Source: Candidatus Zhuqueibacterota bacterium RBG_16_48_16 (GTDB lineage: Bacteria > Zhuqueibacterota > Zhuqueibacteria > Residuimicrobiales > Sediminimicrobiaceae). From it: a stretch of 6,924 nucleotides of DNA. A program made the position numbers and the translations under genes. The stretch covers positions 1 through 6,924 of the forward strand of contig METF01000170.1 in the NCBI GenBank assembly GCA_001771235.1. The letters are read 5' to 3'. A model generated the notes under the pieces. It was not told the DNA's origin, ran no database searches, and saw nothing but the letters and a program-made list of their open reading frames with translations. Shown here piece by piece: positions 1 to 6,072 of this stretch (position 1 is the first letter of the stretch; each line of letters opens with the position of its first letter).

Positions 1-65
1 AATGCAGCGATGGCAGCCACAACGAGTCGAAGCCTCATGCTCGCGCCAACAATCCAACGGATCAT
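1..65 (-). CDS. RND-family efflux permease, N-terminal fragment (runs off the window)
   Basis: Only the first 21 codons are present, and the gene continues beyond base 1. The ATG at 65-63 follows a strong Shine-Dalgarno sequence (AGGAGGT at 77-71, 5-nt spacing), which fixes the start. The peptide opens MIRWIVGASMRLRLVV and continues into an Ala/Ile-rich hydrophobic stretch. A start of the form M-[IL]-R-W-I-[IV]-x-x-S-[ML]-[RK]-x-R is characteristic of heavy-metal/multidrug RND transporters of the CusA/CzcA/AcrB type, where it leads into the first transmembrane helix. Such pumps are inner-membrane proton antiporters that work with a periplasmic adaptor and an outer-membrane channel; neither partner gene is visible upstream here. 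Family assignment rests on a short but distinctive N-terminus. The substrate cannot be told. Confidence 0.72.
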   Translation of the reverse strand, partial: MIRWIVGASMRLRLVVAAIAA

Positions 66-70
66 CTCAG

Positions 71-77
71 ACCTCCT
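71..77 (-). promoter_or_regulatory. Strong ribosome binding site of the RND permease gene
   Basis: On the minus strand AGGAGGT lies 5 nt before the ATG at 65. It is the closest match to the anti-Shine-Dalgarno consensus in the window and supports the reading of this truncated edge gene as real. Confidence 0.8.
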
Positions 78-158
78 GTATTATGTGATGAAAAAGTTGT
101 TGTGTTATTCGTGTTGTCTTTTTAACCTTAGTAGAAAAATAATCACTACACATTTTAA

Positions 159-194
159 CTTTATTACCTTATTCTCATCTAATAGGTAATAAGG
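159..194. promoter_or_regulatory. Operator-like inverted repeat upstream of the RND gene
   Basis: The left arm at 159-173 (CTTTATTACCTTATT) pairs with the right arm at 181-194 (AATAGGTAATAAGG) around a 7-nt spacer. The core TTATTACC/GGTAATAA is perfect, with one unpaired T and one mismatch further out. It lies about 95-130 bp upstream of the permease ATG. No T-tract follows on the minus strand, so a binding site for a dimeric repressor or activator is more likely than a terminator. The binding protein is unknown, and no TetR, MarR or MerR gene is in the window. Confidence 0.5.
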
Positions 195-389
195 TAGGAT
201 TTTACTAGATGTTGCTACTAAGATTTTCAAAGCAAAAATAAGGTCGTTTATTGGAGAATATTTAGATCACTGATGCCTGCTTATAGATGGAAGGAAATAT
301 CGAAAAAAAGAACATGCCTCTATAATCGGTCGCATTATTTTGTCATCAAATTATTTTGCCTTTATTTTTTAGTCAGCTTTATCCCACCT

Positions 390-1319
390 CTATTGGCCTT
401 CTGCGAATTGGCTGCGCTCCAACGGTTGGGTTTGAGCGTACACTTTGCTGTTTTTATAAGCACTCTTTTCCAGTTTCATCGCTTCTGCGCGAGCCTGCTC
501 CAGGGCTTTGGCGTCGAGCTTTTCGATCCTGACTAGCTCCAGGGTCTCTTTTGTTTTTTCTCCCGCGCCTCTCCATCCCACCCGAACATTGCCCACACTT
601 GGCGCATAGTACTTGAGCTGTTCCGCATCCGGCTCGGATTGGCTGGTCTCGGCAATCACCAGAACATTTTCATAGCTGCCCGTGGGGACGGATGTCTTTT
701 GTCCCATCTGGTCCACCTTTCCGCGATCCGTCCAGTCCACTGCCGGTCCCCATCCCTGCGAATAGCTGGGTGTGCCGGGCTGCGGCGTTGCTTTCATCAT
801 GATCCCCGCTCTCGCATCTTCAAGACCGTGGATCCATGCCGGGTTATCGACCATCTCACCCTCATCATATTCCTCCGGGTACTCGCCCATGCGCCAGATG
901 TTACCGTCGTTGTCCTGCGCAAAGAAAGCAAGCTCCGCCTCCACCAGCTCATCATCGCTGTAGTCCAGGTCCCAGGTAACGACCGAGCGAATGCCGGCGA
1001 TCACTTTAGTCAGATCGGTGACGTTGATCTCCACGCGGTGTGGGACGGCGGTGCCGTCGTCCTCGATGGTCGTTCCTTCATAGACAAACCTGGTCCCCGG
1101 TTGCAGGGGCATCCATTGGTTGTCAATCGGGATCGAACGGTCGAAGGCGTCGGGAAAGTCCTCGAATTTTTTCTCAGTTGTCTTACTGGCGCTCTTGCTG
1201 TTTTTCGCCTTGACGCAGCCGAAAAACAGCCCCAGGCAAGTGAAAACGACAAGCATCGCCCCAGCAGGTGAGGTGATCGCCAATGCTCTCCGGTTAAAAC
1301 TGCTGTATGTTGATTTCAT
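390..1319 (-). CDS. Putative lipoprotein of unknown function (beta-rich conserved domain)
   Basis: The product has 309 residues. The ATG at 1319 follows a purine-rich ribosome binding site (AGAGGAAGAG at 1336-1327). The N-terminus is basic and then hydrophobic (residues 20-34) and ends at FFGC. Cys35 is the likely lipidation site, although the lipobox is not canonical because Phe is at -3 and -2. A low-complexity Lys/Ser linker (36-52) precedes a domain at about 66-265. That domain has features I associate with a widespread uncharacterised family: WMPLQPGTRFVYEG (69-82), a segment around KVIAGIRSVV (105-114), AQDNDGNIWRMGE (134-146) and KYYAPSVGNVRVG (236-248). This repeats the pattern 'maximal load, variable strands, tyrosine-rich closing strand' typical of envelope proteins. 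The C-terminal 45 residues are a charged helix (LDAKALEQARAEAMKLEKS). The gene lies 160 bp downstream of the DUF5916 gene on the same strand. No catalytic residues or known function are recognised. Confidence 0.85.
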   Translation of the reverse strand: MKSTYSSFNRRALAITSPAGAMLVVFTCLGLFFGCVKAKNSKSASKTTEKKFEDFPDAFDRSIPIDNQWMPLQPGTRFVYEGTTIEDDGTAVPHRVEINVTDLTKVIAGIRSVVTWDLDYSDDELVEAELAFFAQDNDGNIWRMGEYPEEYDEGEMVDNPAWIHGLEDARAGIMMKATPQPGTPSYSQGWGPAVDWTDRGKVDQMGQKTSVPTGSYENVLVIAETSQSEPDAEQLKYYAPSVGNVRVGWRGAGEKTKETLELVRIEKLDAKALEQARAEAMKLEKSAYKNSKVYAQTQPLERSQFAEGQ

Positions 1320-1380
1320 GATATTGCTCTTCCTCTTTGTTTTAATTTTAAGTTATCCATCAAGAAACGCTTCCCTGAAA

Positions 1381-1403
1381 GGCAAAACGATTTGGGGCAA
1401 AAC
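1381..1403. repeat. Short direct repeat GGCAAAAC x2 in the lipoprotein gene upstream region
   Basis: GGCAAAAC occurs at 1381-1388 and again at 1396-1403, 15 bp start to start. Both copies lie in the 160-bp gap between the DUF5916 stop and the lipoprotein start. They could be half-sites for a regulator of the lipoprotein gene, but eight bases twice is weak evidence. I found no convincing sigma-70 or sigma-54 promoter and no terminator in the rest of this gap. Confidence 0.25.
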
Positions 1404-1479
1404 CATTAAAAAAAGCTTTATTTGAATATTGTGTTAAATGCTCTTTTTTGAGATCAATAGTCTTGCCTTTATGGTCATT

Positions 1480-3777
1480 TTAAAACCGCCACGCGTATTG
1501 AATTTTCACCGGCAGCTCATTAGAAACGAATTTCCAGCGATTGTCGCCGACTCGCCGGATCAAGTTGTGATTATAGACGAGGAAGATGTCGCCGAGCGGG
1601 TGGAAGGTCCAGCGCAGCTTGTTGTTGGAGCCCAGCTCCCGGCTCTGCGTATCATATTGCGTCAGGCTGCTCAATTGGAAATTGGCGGAAAAATTCAGTT
1701 GCAGCCGGGCGCCGAACAATTCCTCGGTAAAGTCTTGTTCGATGAATTCTTCGGATTCATCTTCCAGCACCTTCGCCTTGCCAGTATTTCGTTCTCCGGA
1801 GAGCTCCAGTGTAAGGAAAGACGATGGTTTTAACGCAAGAGTCGCCTCGAGCGTGTTCAGCTCGCCGTTATAATAATTGCCTGTTTCCCACCTGACTTCG
1901 GCGCTGATTTTACGCTTCTGTGCCGAGCTCACTCCCAGGGAGTATCGCTGCCATTCATAAGAGCCGGGGGCAACGTTCACCTCATCGGAAATTTCAAATT
2001 CCTCGGGCGGGCGGTCGCCCACCCACTCGATACCGGCATCGAACCGATCGCCGCTCTCTAAAATCCAATCGAGCGGCCTGATCAGCAAAGCATAACTTTC
2101 CCATGCACTATTGCTGTGATTATTATACAGCCTGAAGGAGAACTCATGGACCATCTGGCGTATCCATGCCCCGCCCGGTCGTGGCTTGAAATCCCCGGTA
2201 AAGTCCCATATATGAACGTTTTTTCGAGGCACAAAACCCAGCGAGGGATCAAAGCCCTCGCCGATGCGTAAGGTGGTGAAATTGACGTCGAACAGATCGT
2301 TGGGGTAATCGATTCGGAGACCGTAGGCGGATTTATCGCCCTCCAAATCCTCACGATTGTTGAGCAAGCCCCATACACCGACAAGAAAGGTCTTGTCATT
2401 CAAGAAGCTCGAGGTGCGATAGGTGAAATCCACCCCGGCCGTCCAGCTTGCAGAGCGGCCCTGTTGATCGCCGAAATTGGCCAGCATTCCCAGCGAAGAT
2501 TCCTCAAGAACGTTTTGTTTGATCCGCACCGTTCCCATTGTCGTCGACTGCACCCTGATCGTGGAATCCTCCGTCACGGCGAATTCTTCCACCTTGCGGG
2601 TATTCGCAACCAGCGCTCCCAAATTGGTATTGCCCAGCCGACCATTTATTTTGCCGCCAACATTGATTGGGATTTGTGTCTGATCATCTTCCGTGGAGCC
2701 GAGCAGACCGATGCGACGACTGAAAAACGGCTGCAGATTATCCTCGTCCAGGCCCAGGCCGAATTCGAAAATATCCGCTCCTTCGAGAAAGAAGGTTCGT
2801 TTTTCCGGGAAGTAGACGGGAAAGCGGGTCAAATTGATCTGCCGGACATCCACCTCGGTCTCTGCAAAATCGGTATTGGCCGTCAACGCCGATAACAGGT
2901 TCGGCCCCAGTTTTTGGGTTATGTCCAGGCTGAGGTCTCCCTCATAGTCTGTTTCCGCCCCGGGCTCAGGTTTACGGGTTCTGCCGGAGACTGCGGGACG
3001 GATGCTCAAACCCCTGCCGAGATCGAAATTCGGCAGATTTGTCAACAGCCCGGCGCGACTGGTCTGTTCGATTTCCTGGTCGCGCGTGGGGCTTGACCAG
3101 CGGCTGGTTTCCTGCAAGCGCTGTACGCGGCGCTGCACATTGAAACCCCATTCGGTAAGTCCCTTTTTGAAATTGAGGCTTTTAATCGGAATACGAATTT
3201 CGGCGGACCAGCCCTTGTCATCCTGGGAGGTCATCGCTTCCCAGATGGTATCCCAATCGCTATTCACATCTTCACCCTGTTCGATTACCAGGCCATCGAA
3301 ACGCGCGCCGCTCGGATTGACGGCAAAGACATAGCCGGAACGACCATCCTGGAACGTATCCAGGACGATGACAAGATGATCTTCCTCATCAAGCTCGGTG
3401 TCCCGCGCCTTGGAAAAGGAGACGATTCCCCTGGGGTCCTTGTCATAACAGCGAGCGCCCACGACGATTTCATTGCGATTGGCCAGAACTTTGACGACCG
3501 TCCTGCCGGCGGGAACACCGCCTTCCTCCGGCTCTATGGTGATGAGGTCGGCAATAGAGTCGGTAACCGCCCACCATGCCGGCCCATTCATATTTCCATC
3601 AAAATGGAGGTCCGACCCCAGCGTGCCGGCCCGAAGCACCGGCCGTGTACCCACAAAAGCTTCGGCACCTTCTTCATCCTCGCCCTCTTCTTCTTCCGTT
3701 TGTGCTGGCATTTGGCCTGGCAATAGAAAAATAAGCACAATGATGAAAATCCATGGGACTACTCTTTTGGATAACAT
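1480..3777 (-). CDS. Outer-membrane protein with CBM9-like domain and DUF5916 beta-barrel
   Basis: The product has 765 residues. I start it at the ATG at 3777. It follows GTGAGG (3791-3786, 8-nt spacing) and opens with a textbook signal peptide (MLSKR, then a hydrophobic core at 7-20, ending near MPAQ). The open frame extends 22 codons further to a TTG, but those residues are hydrophilic and would bury the signal. An acidic tract follows (28-39). Next comes a carbohydrate-binding family 9-like domain (about 45-240, with DLHFDGNMNGPAWW at 57-69 and GWSAEIRIPIKSL at 189-201). The rest is the DUF5916 region: NTDFAETEVD (301-310), YFPEKRTFFLEG (322-333), FFSRRIG (351-357), then many amphipathic strands. 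The protein ends in aromatic WRF, as outer-membrane barrels do. Members of this family are abundant in Bacteroidota and Acidobacteriota; their substrate is not established. It is the second gene downstream of a sigma-54 promoter, 69 bp after the receiver-like gene. Confidence 0.93.
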   Translation of the reverse strand: MLSKRVVPWIFIIVLIFLLPGQMPAQTEEEEGEDEEGAEAFVGTRPVLRAGTLGSDLHFDGNMNGPAWWAVTDSIADLITIEPEEGGVPAGRTVVKVLANRNEIVVGARCYDKDPRGIVSFSKARDTELDEEDHLVIVLDTFQDGRSGYVFAVNPSGARFDGLVIEQGEDVNSDWDTIWEAMTSQDDKGWSAEIRIPIKSLNFKKGLTEWGFNVQRRVQRLQETSRWSSPTRDQEIEQTSRAGLLTNLPNFDLGRGLSIRPAVSGRTRKPEPGAETDYEGDLSLDITQKLGPNLLSALTANTDFAETEVDVRQINLTRFPVYFPEKRTFFLEGADIFEFGLGLDEDNLQPFFSRRIGLLGSTEDDQTQIPINVGGKINGRLGNTNLGALVANTRKVEEFAVTEDSTIRVQSTTMGTVRIKQNVLEESSLGMLANFGDQQGRSASWTAGVDFTYRTSSFLNDKTFLVGVWGLLNNREDLEGDKSAYGLRIDYPNDLFDVNFTTLRIGEGFDPSLGFVPRKNVHIWDFTGDFKPRPGGAWIRQMVHEFSFRLYNNHSNSAWESYALLIRPLDWILESGDRFDAGIEWVGDRPPEEFEISDEVNVAPGSYEWQRYSLGVSSAQKRKISAEVRWETGNYYNGELNTLEATLALKPSSFLTLELSGERNTGKAKVLEDESEEFIEQDFTEELFGARLQLNFSANFQLSSLTQYDTQSRELGSNNKLRWTFHPLGDIFLVYNHNLIRRVGDNRWKFVSNELPVKIQYAWRF

Positions 3778-3785
3778 ATTTTTAA

Positions 3786-3791
3786 CCTCAC
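3786..3791 (-). promoter_or_regulatory. Ribosome binding site that decides the DUF5916 start
   Basis: GTGAGG on the minus strand, 8 nt before the ATG at 3777. It selects this ATG over the in-frame TTG at 3843, which sits 4 bp from the receiver gene's stop and has no comparable site. Confidence 0.7.
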
Positions 3792-3846
3792 GTTTAGATG
3801 TTAGATGCAATGTTGCTGAATAACTGCGTGAGTTCTCGTTCAAGCG

Positions 3847-4233
3847 CTATCTAGATCGGGAAGCAAAGAATTCCGCGCGCTCGACAATCATATCTAAATC
3901 ATAAGGCTCAGCAAAGTAATCATTGGCACCGGCCTTAAATACCATAGCTATCTGCTCTACCGAGAGCCCTCCGTTCAGGACGATGACAAATATACAAGCA
4001 AAATCTTTTTTCAATTTCGCCACCTGAGGCAGGATCTCTGATTCGATATTGTTGCTGTTATAGCAGTCGAGCAGCACCACATTCACTGAATTCAAGATAG
4101 CGTCGGCAGCCGTCAGATTTTCCCGGTCAATCAATGTGACATTGTTTCGTGAGACAAGTTTTCGGATGAGCGGCAGGTCGTAGATCAACTTTTGCCCGAT
4201 GAGGCATATATGAAAAGATTGTAACGGTCGCAT
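3847..4233 (-). CDS. Stand-alone degenerate (pseudo-)receiver domain protein
   Basis: The product has 128 residues, the length of a single CheY-like receiver with nothing attached. The alternating beta/alpha pattern fits: strands near 8-13 (HICLIG), 32-36, 52-56 (VVLLD), 82-88 (FVIVLNG) and 105-110. The ending AGANDYFAEPYDLDMIVERA (101-120) is the classic alpha4-beta5-alpha5 signature. Asp56 sits at the phospho-acceptor position. However, the acidic pair after beta1 that holds Mg2+ is missing (Ile-Gly-Gln at 12-14). The switch Thr/Ser after beta4 is Asn87, and the invariant Lys before Pro in beta5 is Glu109. By family knowledge such receivers are rarely phosphorylated and act through protein contacts. 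The ATG at 4233 has a weak GGA 8 nt upstream. It is the first gene after the predicted sigma-54 promoter, with the DUF5916 gene 69 bp downstream, so the two are probably one operon. Confidence 0.85.
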   Translation of the reverse strand: MRPLQSFHICLIGQKLIYDLPLIRKLVSRNNVTLIDRENLTAADAILNSVNVVLLDCYNSNNIESEILPQVAKLKKDFACIFVIVLNGGLSVEQIAMVFKAGANDYFAEPYDLDMIVERAEFFASRSR

Positions 4234-4290
4234 GTCGCAAGTCCGTTTTCTCTAAAGGTCTTAAATCAGGGATCAGTGAGGATGGAAGAA

Positions 4291-4306
4291 AGCAAATTAA
4301 AGGCCA
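4291..4306 (-). promoter_or_regulatory. Sigma-54 (-24/-12) promoter of the receiver/DUF5916 operon
   Basis: On the minus strand TGGCCT (4306-4301), then TTAAT, then TTGCT (4295-4291), matches the RpoN consensus TGGCAC-N5-TTGC[AT]. The invariant GG (4305-4304) and GC (4293-4292) have exact 10-nt spacing. The start site would be near 4280, leaving a leader of about 47 nt before the ATG at 4233. Scanning by eye for GG-N10-GC in this orientation in the other intergenic regions gave only poorer matches. The location directly downstream of a sigma-54 activator gene supports it. Confidence 0.77.
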
Positions 4307-4314
4307 CTTCTGGC
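4303..4314. promoter_or_regulatory. Small inverted repeat overlapping the -24 element
   Basis: GCCA (4303-4306), spacer CTTC, TGGC (4311-4314): a perfect 4-bp-arm dyad that includes the -24 TGGC of the sigma-54 promoter. It could be a repressor site or simply chance around the promoter bases. Confidence 0.3.
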
Positions 4315-4405
4315 TTGAGAAAAAGTTGCGGAGGAGCGATCTCTATCTTTAGTAATTTTAAGTGTCGAATGACCCTGAAGAGTTTGGGGGAGGAAGATAA
4401 GGGAA

Positions 4406-4417
4406 GGATTTTTATCC
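4406..4417. promoter_or_regulatory. Possible third dyad in phase with the enhancer pair
   Basis: GGAT-TTTT-ATCC, centre at 4411.5. It has the same 4-4-4 layout as the two stronger dyads and lies 21 bp from the nearer one, but the arm sequence differs (GGAT instead of GATG). It may be a degenerate third activator site or unrelated. Confidence 0.3.
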
Positions 4418-4426
4418 ATAAATCAT

Positions 4427-4463
4427 GATGGAAACATCAGGCCATACGGATGCTTTCATCAGG
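4427..4463. promoter_or_regulatory. Paired dyads, likely enhancer (UAS) for the sigma-54 activator
   Basis: GATG-gaaa-CATCAGG (4427-4441) and GATG-cttt-CATCAGG (4449-4463) are two tandem copies of the dyad GATG-N4-CATC with an identical AGG extension. They are spaced exactly 22 bp, or two helical turns. Their centres lie about 153 and 175 bp upstream of the predicted start near 4280, the usual distance for sites bound by NtrC-type activators that loop onto a -24/-12 promoter. They end 6 bp before the activator stop codon (4470-4472). The activator carries a Fis-like helix-turn-helix of the kind that binds such dyads. No T-tract follows on the minus strand, so a terminator is less likely. Confidence 0.62.
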
Positions 4464-4469
4464 ATTTGG

Positions 4470-5483
4470 TCATTGTTTCCTGTAATCTTTTCCGGCAATT
4501 CGGTATTTTTTTAATTTTTCGTGAAAGTTGCGCTCGCTAAGGCCGGTAATTCGTGCCGCCCTGGAGATTATGCCTCTTGATTCTATCAAGATTGAAATCA
4601 AATAGCTGCGCTCAAAGTCCTCGACAACCTGGGCTTTGGCTTCGTGAAATGTCGCAGGTTTTTGATTGCACCGACCATTTTTTCCCAAAATCTCGTTGGG
4701 CAGATGCCGAGGATGAATACAGCCATCATCGCGGCAAAGAACGACCGCCCTTCTTATGATATTTTCCAATTCACGAACATTTCCGGGAAAATCATAGCCC
4801 ATCAATATCTCTATTGTTCCGAGGCTGATCTCAAGATCTTTCCTGGAATATTCCGTTTTGAAATCCTTCATAAAATGGTCTATGAGTAAAGGAATATCCC
4901 CTTTGCGCTCTCTCAGGGGGGGGAGCTCGAGCTGGATAGTATTTAACCTGTAGTACAGATCATGGCGAAATCGTCCGACCATCACAAGAGAATGCAAATC
5001 CTGGTTGGTTGCGGCAATAATGCGTGCGTCACAATAGAGATTTTCGGCAGATCCTACCGGTGCATATTCTCCGAACTGGAGAATTCGCAGCAATTTTGCC
5101 TGCATTCCTGGGCTCATCTCGGTAATCTCGTCCAGGAAAACTGTGCCGGAATCCGCAATCTCAAACTTGCCGAATTTGCGGGCTACGGCGCCTGTGAAAG
5201 CGCCTTTACAATGGCCAAACAGCTCAGACTCCTGCAAGGTCTCGGCAATGGCGCCACAGTTTACAGCAACAAACGGTTCGCTGTTTCTCGAGCTTCTTTC
5301 GTGGAGGATTCGGGCGATGATTTCCTTTCCTGTCCCACTTTCGCCTGTGATAAGAATCGTCGTATTTGTATCAGAAACAAGCTCAACCAGATCCAGGATG
5401 GCTAATACTTTTGGATCCGCTCCGACAAAAACGTGCTCAGATGATGTAGGATATTTGTCTGCCACCACTCCAACAATTTCCAA
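4470..5483 (-). CDS. Sigma-54-dependent transcriptional activator, AAA+ plus Fis-type HTH, no sensor domain
   Basis: The product has 337 residues. It hydrolyses ATP to remodel RNA polymerase-sigma-54 at -24/-12 promoters. All family motifs are present: Walker A GESGTGKE (47-54), the sigma-54-contacting loop GAFTGA (94-99), Walker B GTVFLDE (113-119), AATNQDL (157-163), RFRHDLYYRLN with arginine-finger candidates (171-181), PLRERKGDIPLL (189-200) and sensor II GNVRELEN (234-241). A C-terminal Fis-like helix-turn-helix spans about 287-328. Only about 18 residues precede the AAA+ domain, so receiver, PAS or GAF domains are absent. This matches the PspF architecture (about 325 aa), but no pspA is visible. 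The frame opens after a stop at 5507-5505 with no ATG. The TTG at 5483 has no clear ribosome binding site, and GTG codons at 5468 or 5465 are alternatives. Its probable target promoter starts 164 bp downstream of its stop. Confidence 0.97.
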   Translation of the reverse strand: MEIVGVVADKYPTSSEHVFVGADPKVLAILDLVELVSDTNTTILITGESGTGKEIIARILHERSSRNSEPFVAVNCGAIAETLQESELFGHCKGAFTGAVARKFGKFEIADSGTVFLDEITEMSPGMQAKLLRILQFGEYAPVGSAENLYCDARIIAATNQDLHSLVMVGRFRHDLYYRLNTIQLELPPLRERKGDIPLLIDHFMKDFKTEYSRKDLEISLGTIEILMGYDFPGNVRELENIIRRAVVLCRDDGCIHPRHLPNEILGKNGRCNQKPATFHEAKAQVVEDFERSYLISILIESRGIISRAARITGLSERNFHEKLKKYRIAGKDYRKQ

Positions 5484-5537
5484 ATGGCTTTTTTGATGTT
5501 TGTCTCATACAGCGTTTGCTTCACCACGCCACATCTA

Positions 5538-5580
5538 CTGGCATGTCTGGAATACGCCGTAATGTTGTTATTCCTGCCAG
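5538..5580. repeat. Interrupted inverted repeat upstream of the activator gene
   Basis: CTGGCA-tgtct-GGAATA (5538-5554) pairs with TATTCCTGCCAG (5569-5580). The arms are perfect over 12 bp except that the left arm carries a 5-nt insertion. The loop is 14 nt. It lies 55-97 bp upstream of the activator TTG, so it could be part of the activator's leader or an operator. It could equally belong to the adjacent repeat cluster. Confidence 0.55.
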
Positions 5581-5590
5581 AGCTCCTGGG

Positions 5591-5760
5591 TGTTGGAAGG
5601 GATCATGTAAGCAGTGCACATGGCAGCCCTCACTCTGCATTTGCAAAGCGATTGCTACCATGTGCGCCACTTTGGGAAGAATCATGTAGGCAGTGCATGT
5701 TGGAAAAGATCATGTAGGCGGTGCACACGGTAGCCACCACTCTTCATTTGCAGAATGATT
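5591..5760. repeat. Cluster of 63-bp imperfect direct repeats with an inverted partial copy
   Basis: Two copies of a 63-bp unit (5591-5653 and 5698-5760) align without gaps at 51 of 63 positions. Both open TGTTGGAA, carry GATCATGTA-R-GC-R-GTGCACA and end in ATTTGCA...GATT. A partial third copy (5671-5697) holds ATCATGTAGGCAGTGCA. The first unit also forms a hairpin with the following sequence: GCACATGGCAGC (5615-5626) and GCTACCATGTGC (5654-5665) match at 11 of 12, so the latter looks like an inverted partial copy. The substitutions show an old or degenerate array. It is not a CRISPR, because the spacing is irregular and the units differ. Confidence 0.85.
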
Positions 5761-6072
5761 AAATTTGAAAGCTGTGAACGATTCCCCTTAAAGGCAATTG
5801 TCCACGCTCTCTCATAACGCTACCACTGAAGCTCGTCACAGAGGCTAATCTAATAATGTTGCGTCCGTTCCGTCCGAAATTCCGAAATTCCGTAAGATGA
5901 GATCCGCCTGAGAATGAGAGTAGTCGAACACTACAACAGGTCAACGAAACATTTTAATCCGTGTCGCAAATATTTTAAATATTTTTTAGTGGATATTGTA
6001 AAATACCGCAGATGTGTATTTTGAAGGAATAATCAGGAATGTCGTTGAGGAGGGGATTGACTTGAAAAAAAA

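Larger units (their letters stand above)
66..389. other. AT-rich intergenic region between lipoprotein gene and RND gene
   Basis: This gap of about 324 bp is clearly richer in A+T than the flanking genes. I see no convincing gene, no -24/-12 promoter and no clear rho-independent terminator. It contains the ribosome binding site of the RND gene and a strong inverted repeat at 159-194, so it most likely holds the promoter and operator of the RND gene. An open frame on the plus strand starting at 273 runs into the antisense of the lipoprotein gene and is not credible as a gene. Confidence 0.6.

Noticed and set aside
639..1271. Long plus-strand open frame opposite the lipoprotein gene
   Set aside because: It lies wholly antisense to a gene with signal sequence, ribosome binding site and conserved-looking domain. 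Its product has no recognisable motifs and is rich in His/Arg, typical of a shadow frame.
1410..1450. Terminator for the DUF5916 gene
   Set aside because: CTC-AAAAAA-GAG and AAAGCTTT are very short symmetric strings in AT-rich DNA, and no GC-rich stem precedes a T-tract.
3778..3843. Upstream TTG start giving a 787-residue DUF5916 protein
   Set aside because: It would add 22 hydrophilic residues before the signal peptide and has no ribosome binding site, whereas the ATG at 3777 has both in place.
5512..5525. Second GG-N10-GC match on the minus strand, just upstream of the activator
   Set aside because: Only the invariant bases match (TGGTGA...ACGC). The -12 side lacks TTGC, and such matches are expected by chance. 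The same applies to one at 5615-5628.
5591..5760. CRISPR array
   Set aside because: The repeats are divergent, 63 bp long and irregularly spaced, with one inverted partial copy and no cas genes nearby.
5538..5760. Integron attC-type recombination sites
   Set aside because: The inverted repeats lack the GTTRRRY/RYYYAAC core ends, and no cassette genes or integrase are present.
5759..5944. 61-codon minus-strand open frame
   Set aside because: No clear ribosome binding site, no domain or membrane features, and it sits in a repeat-rich non-coding region.
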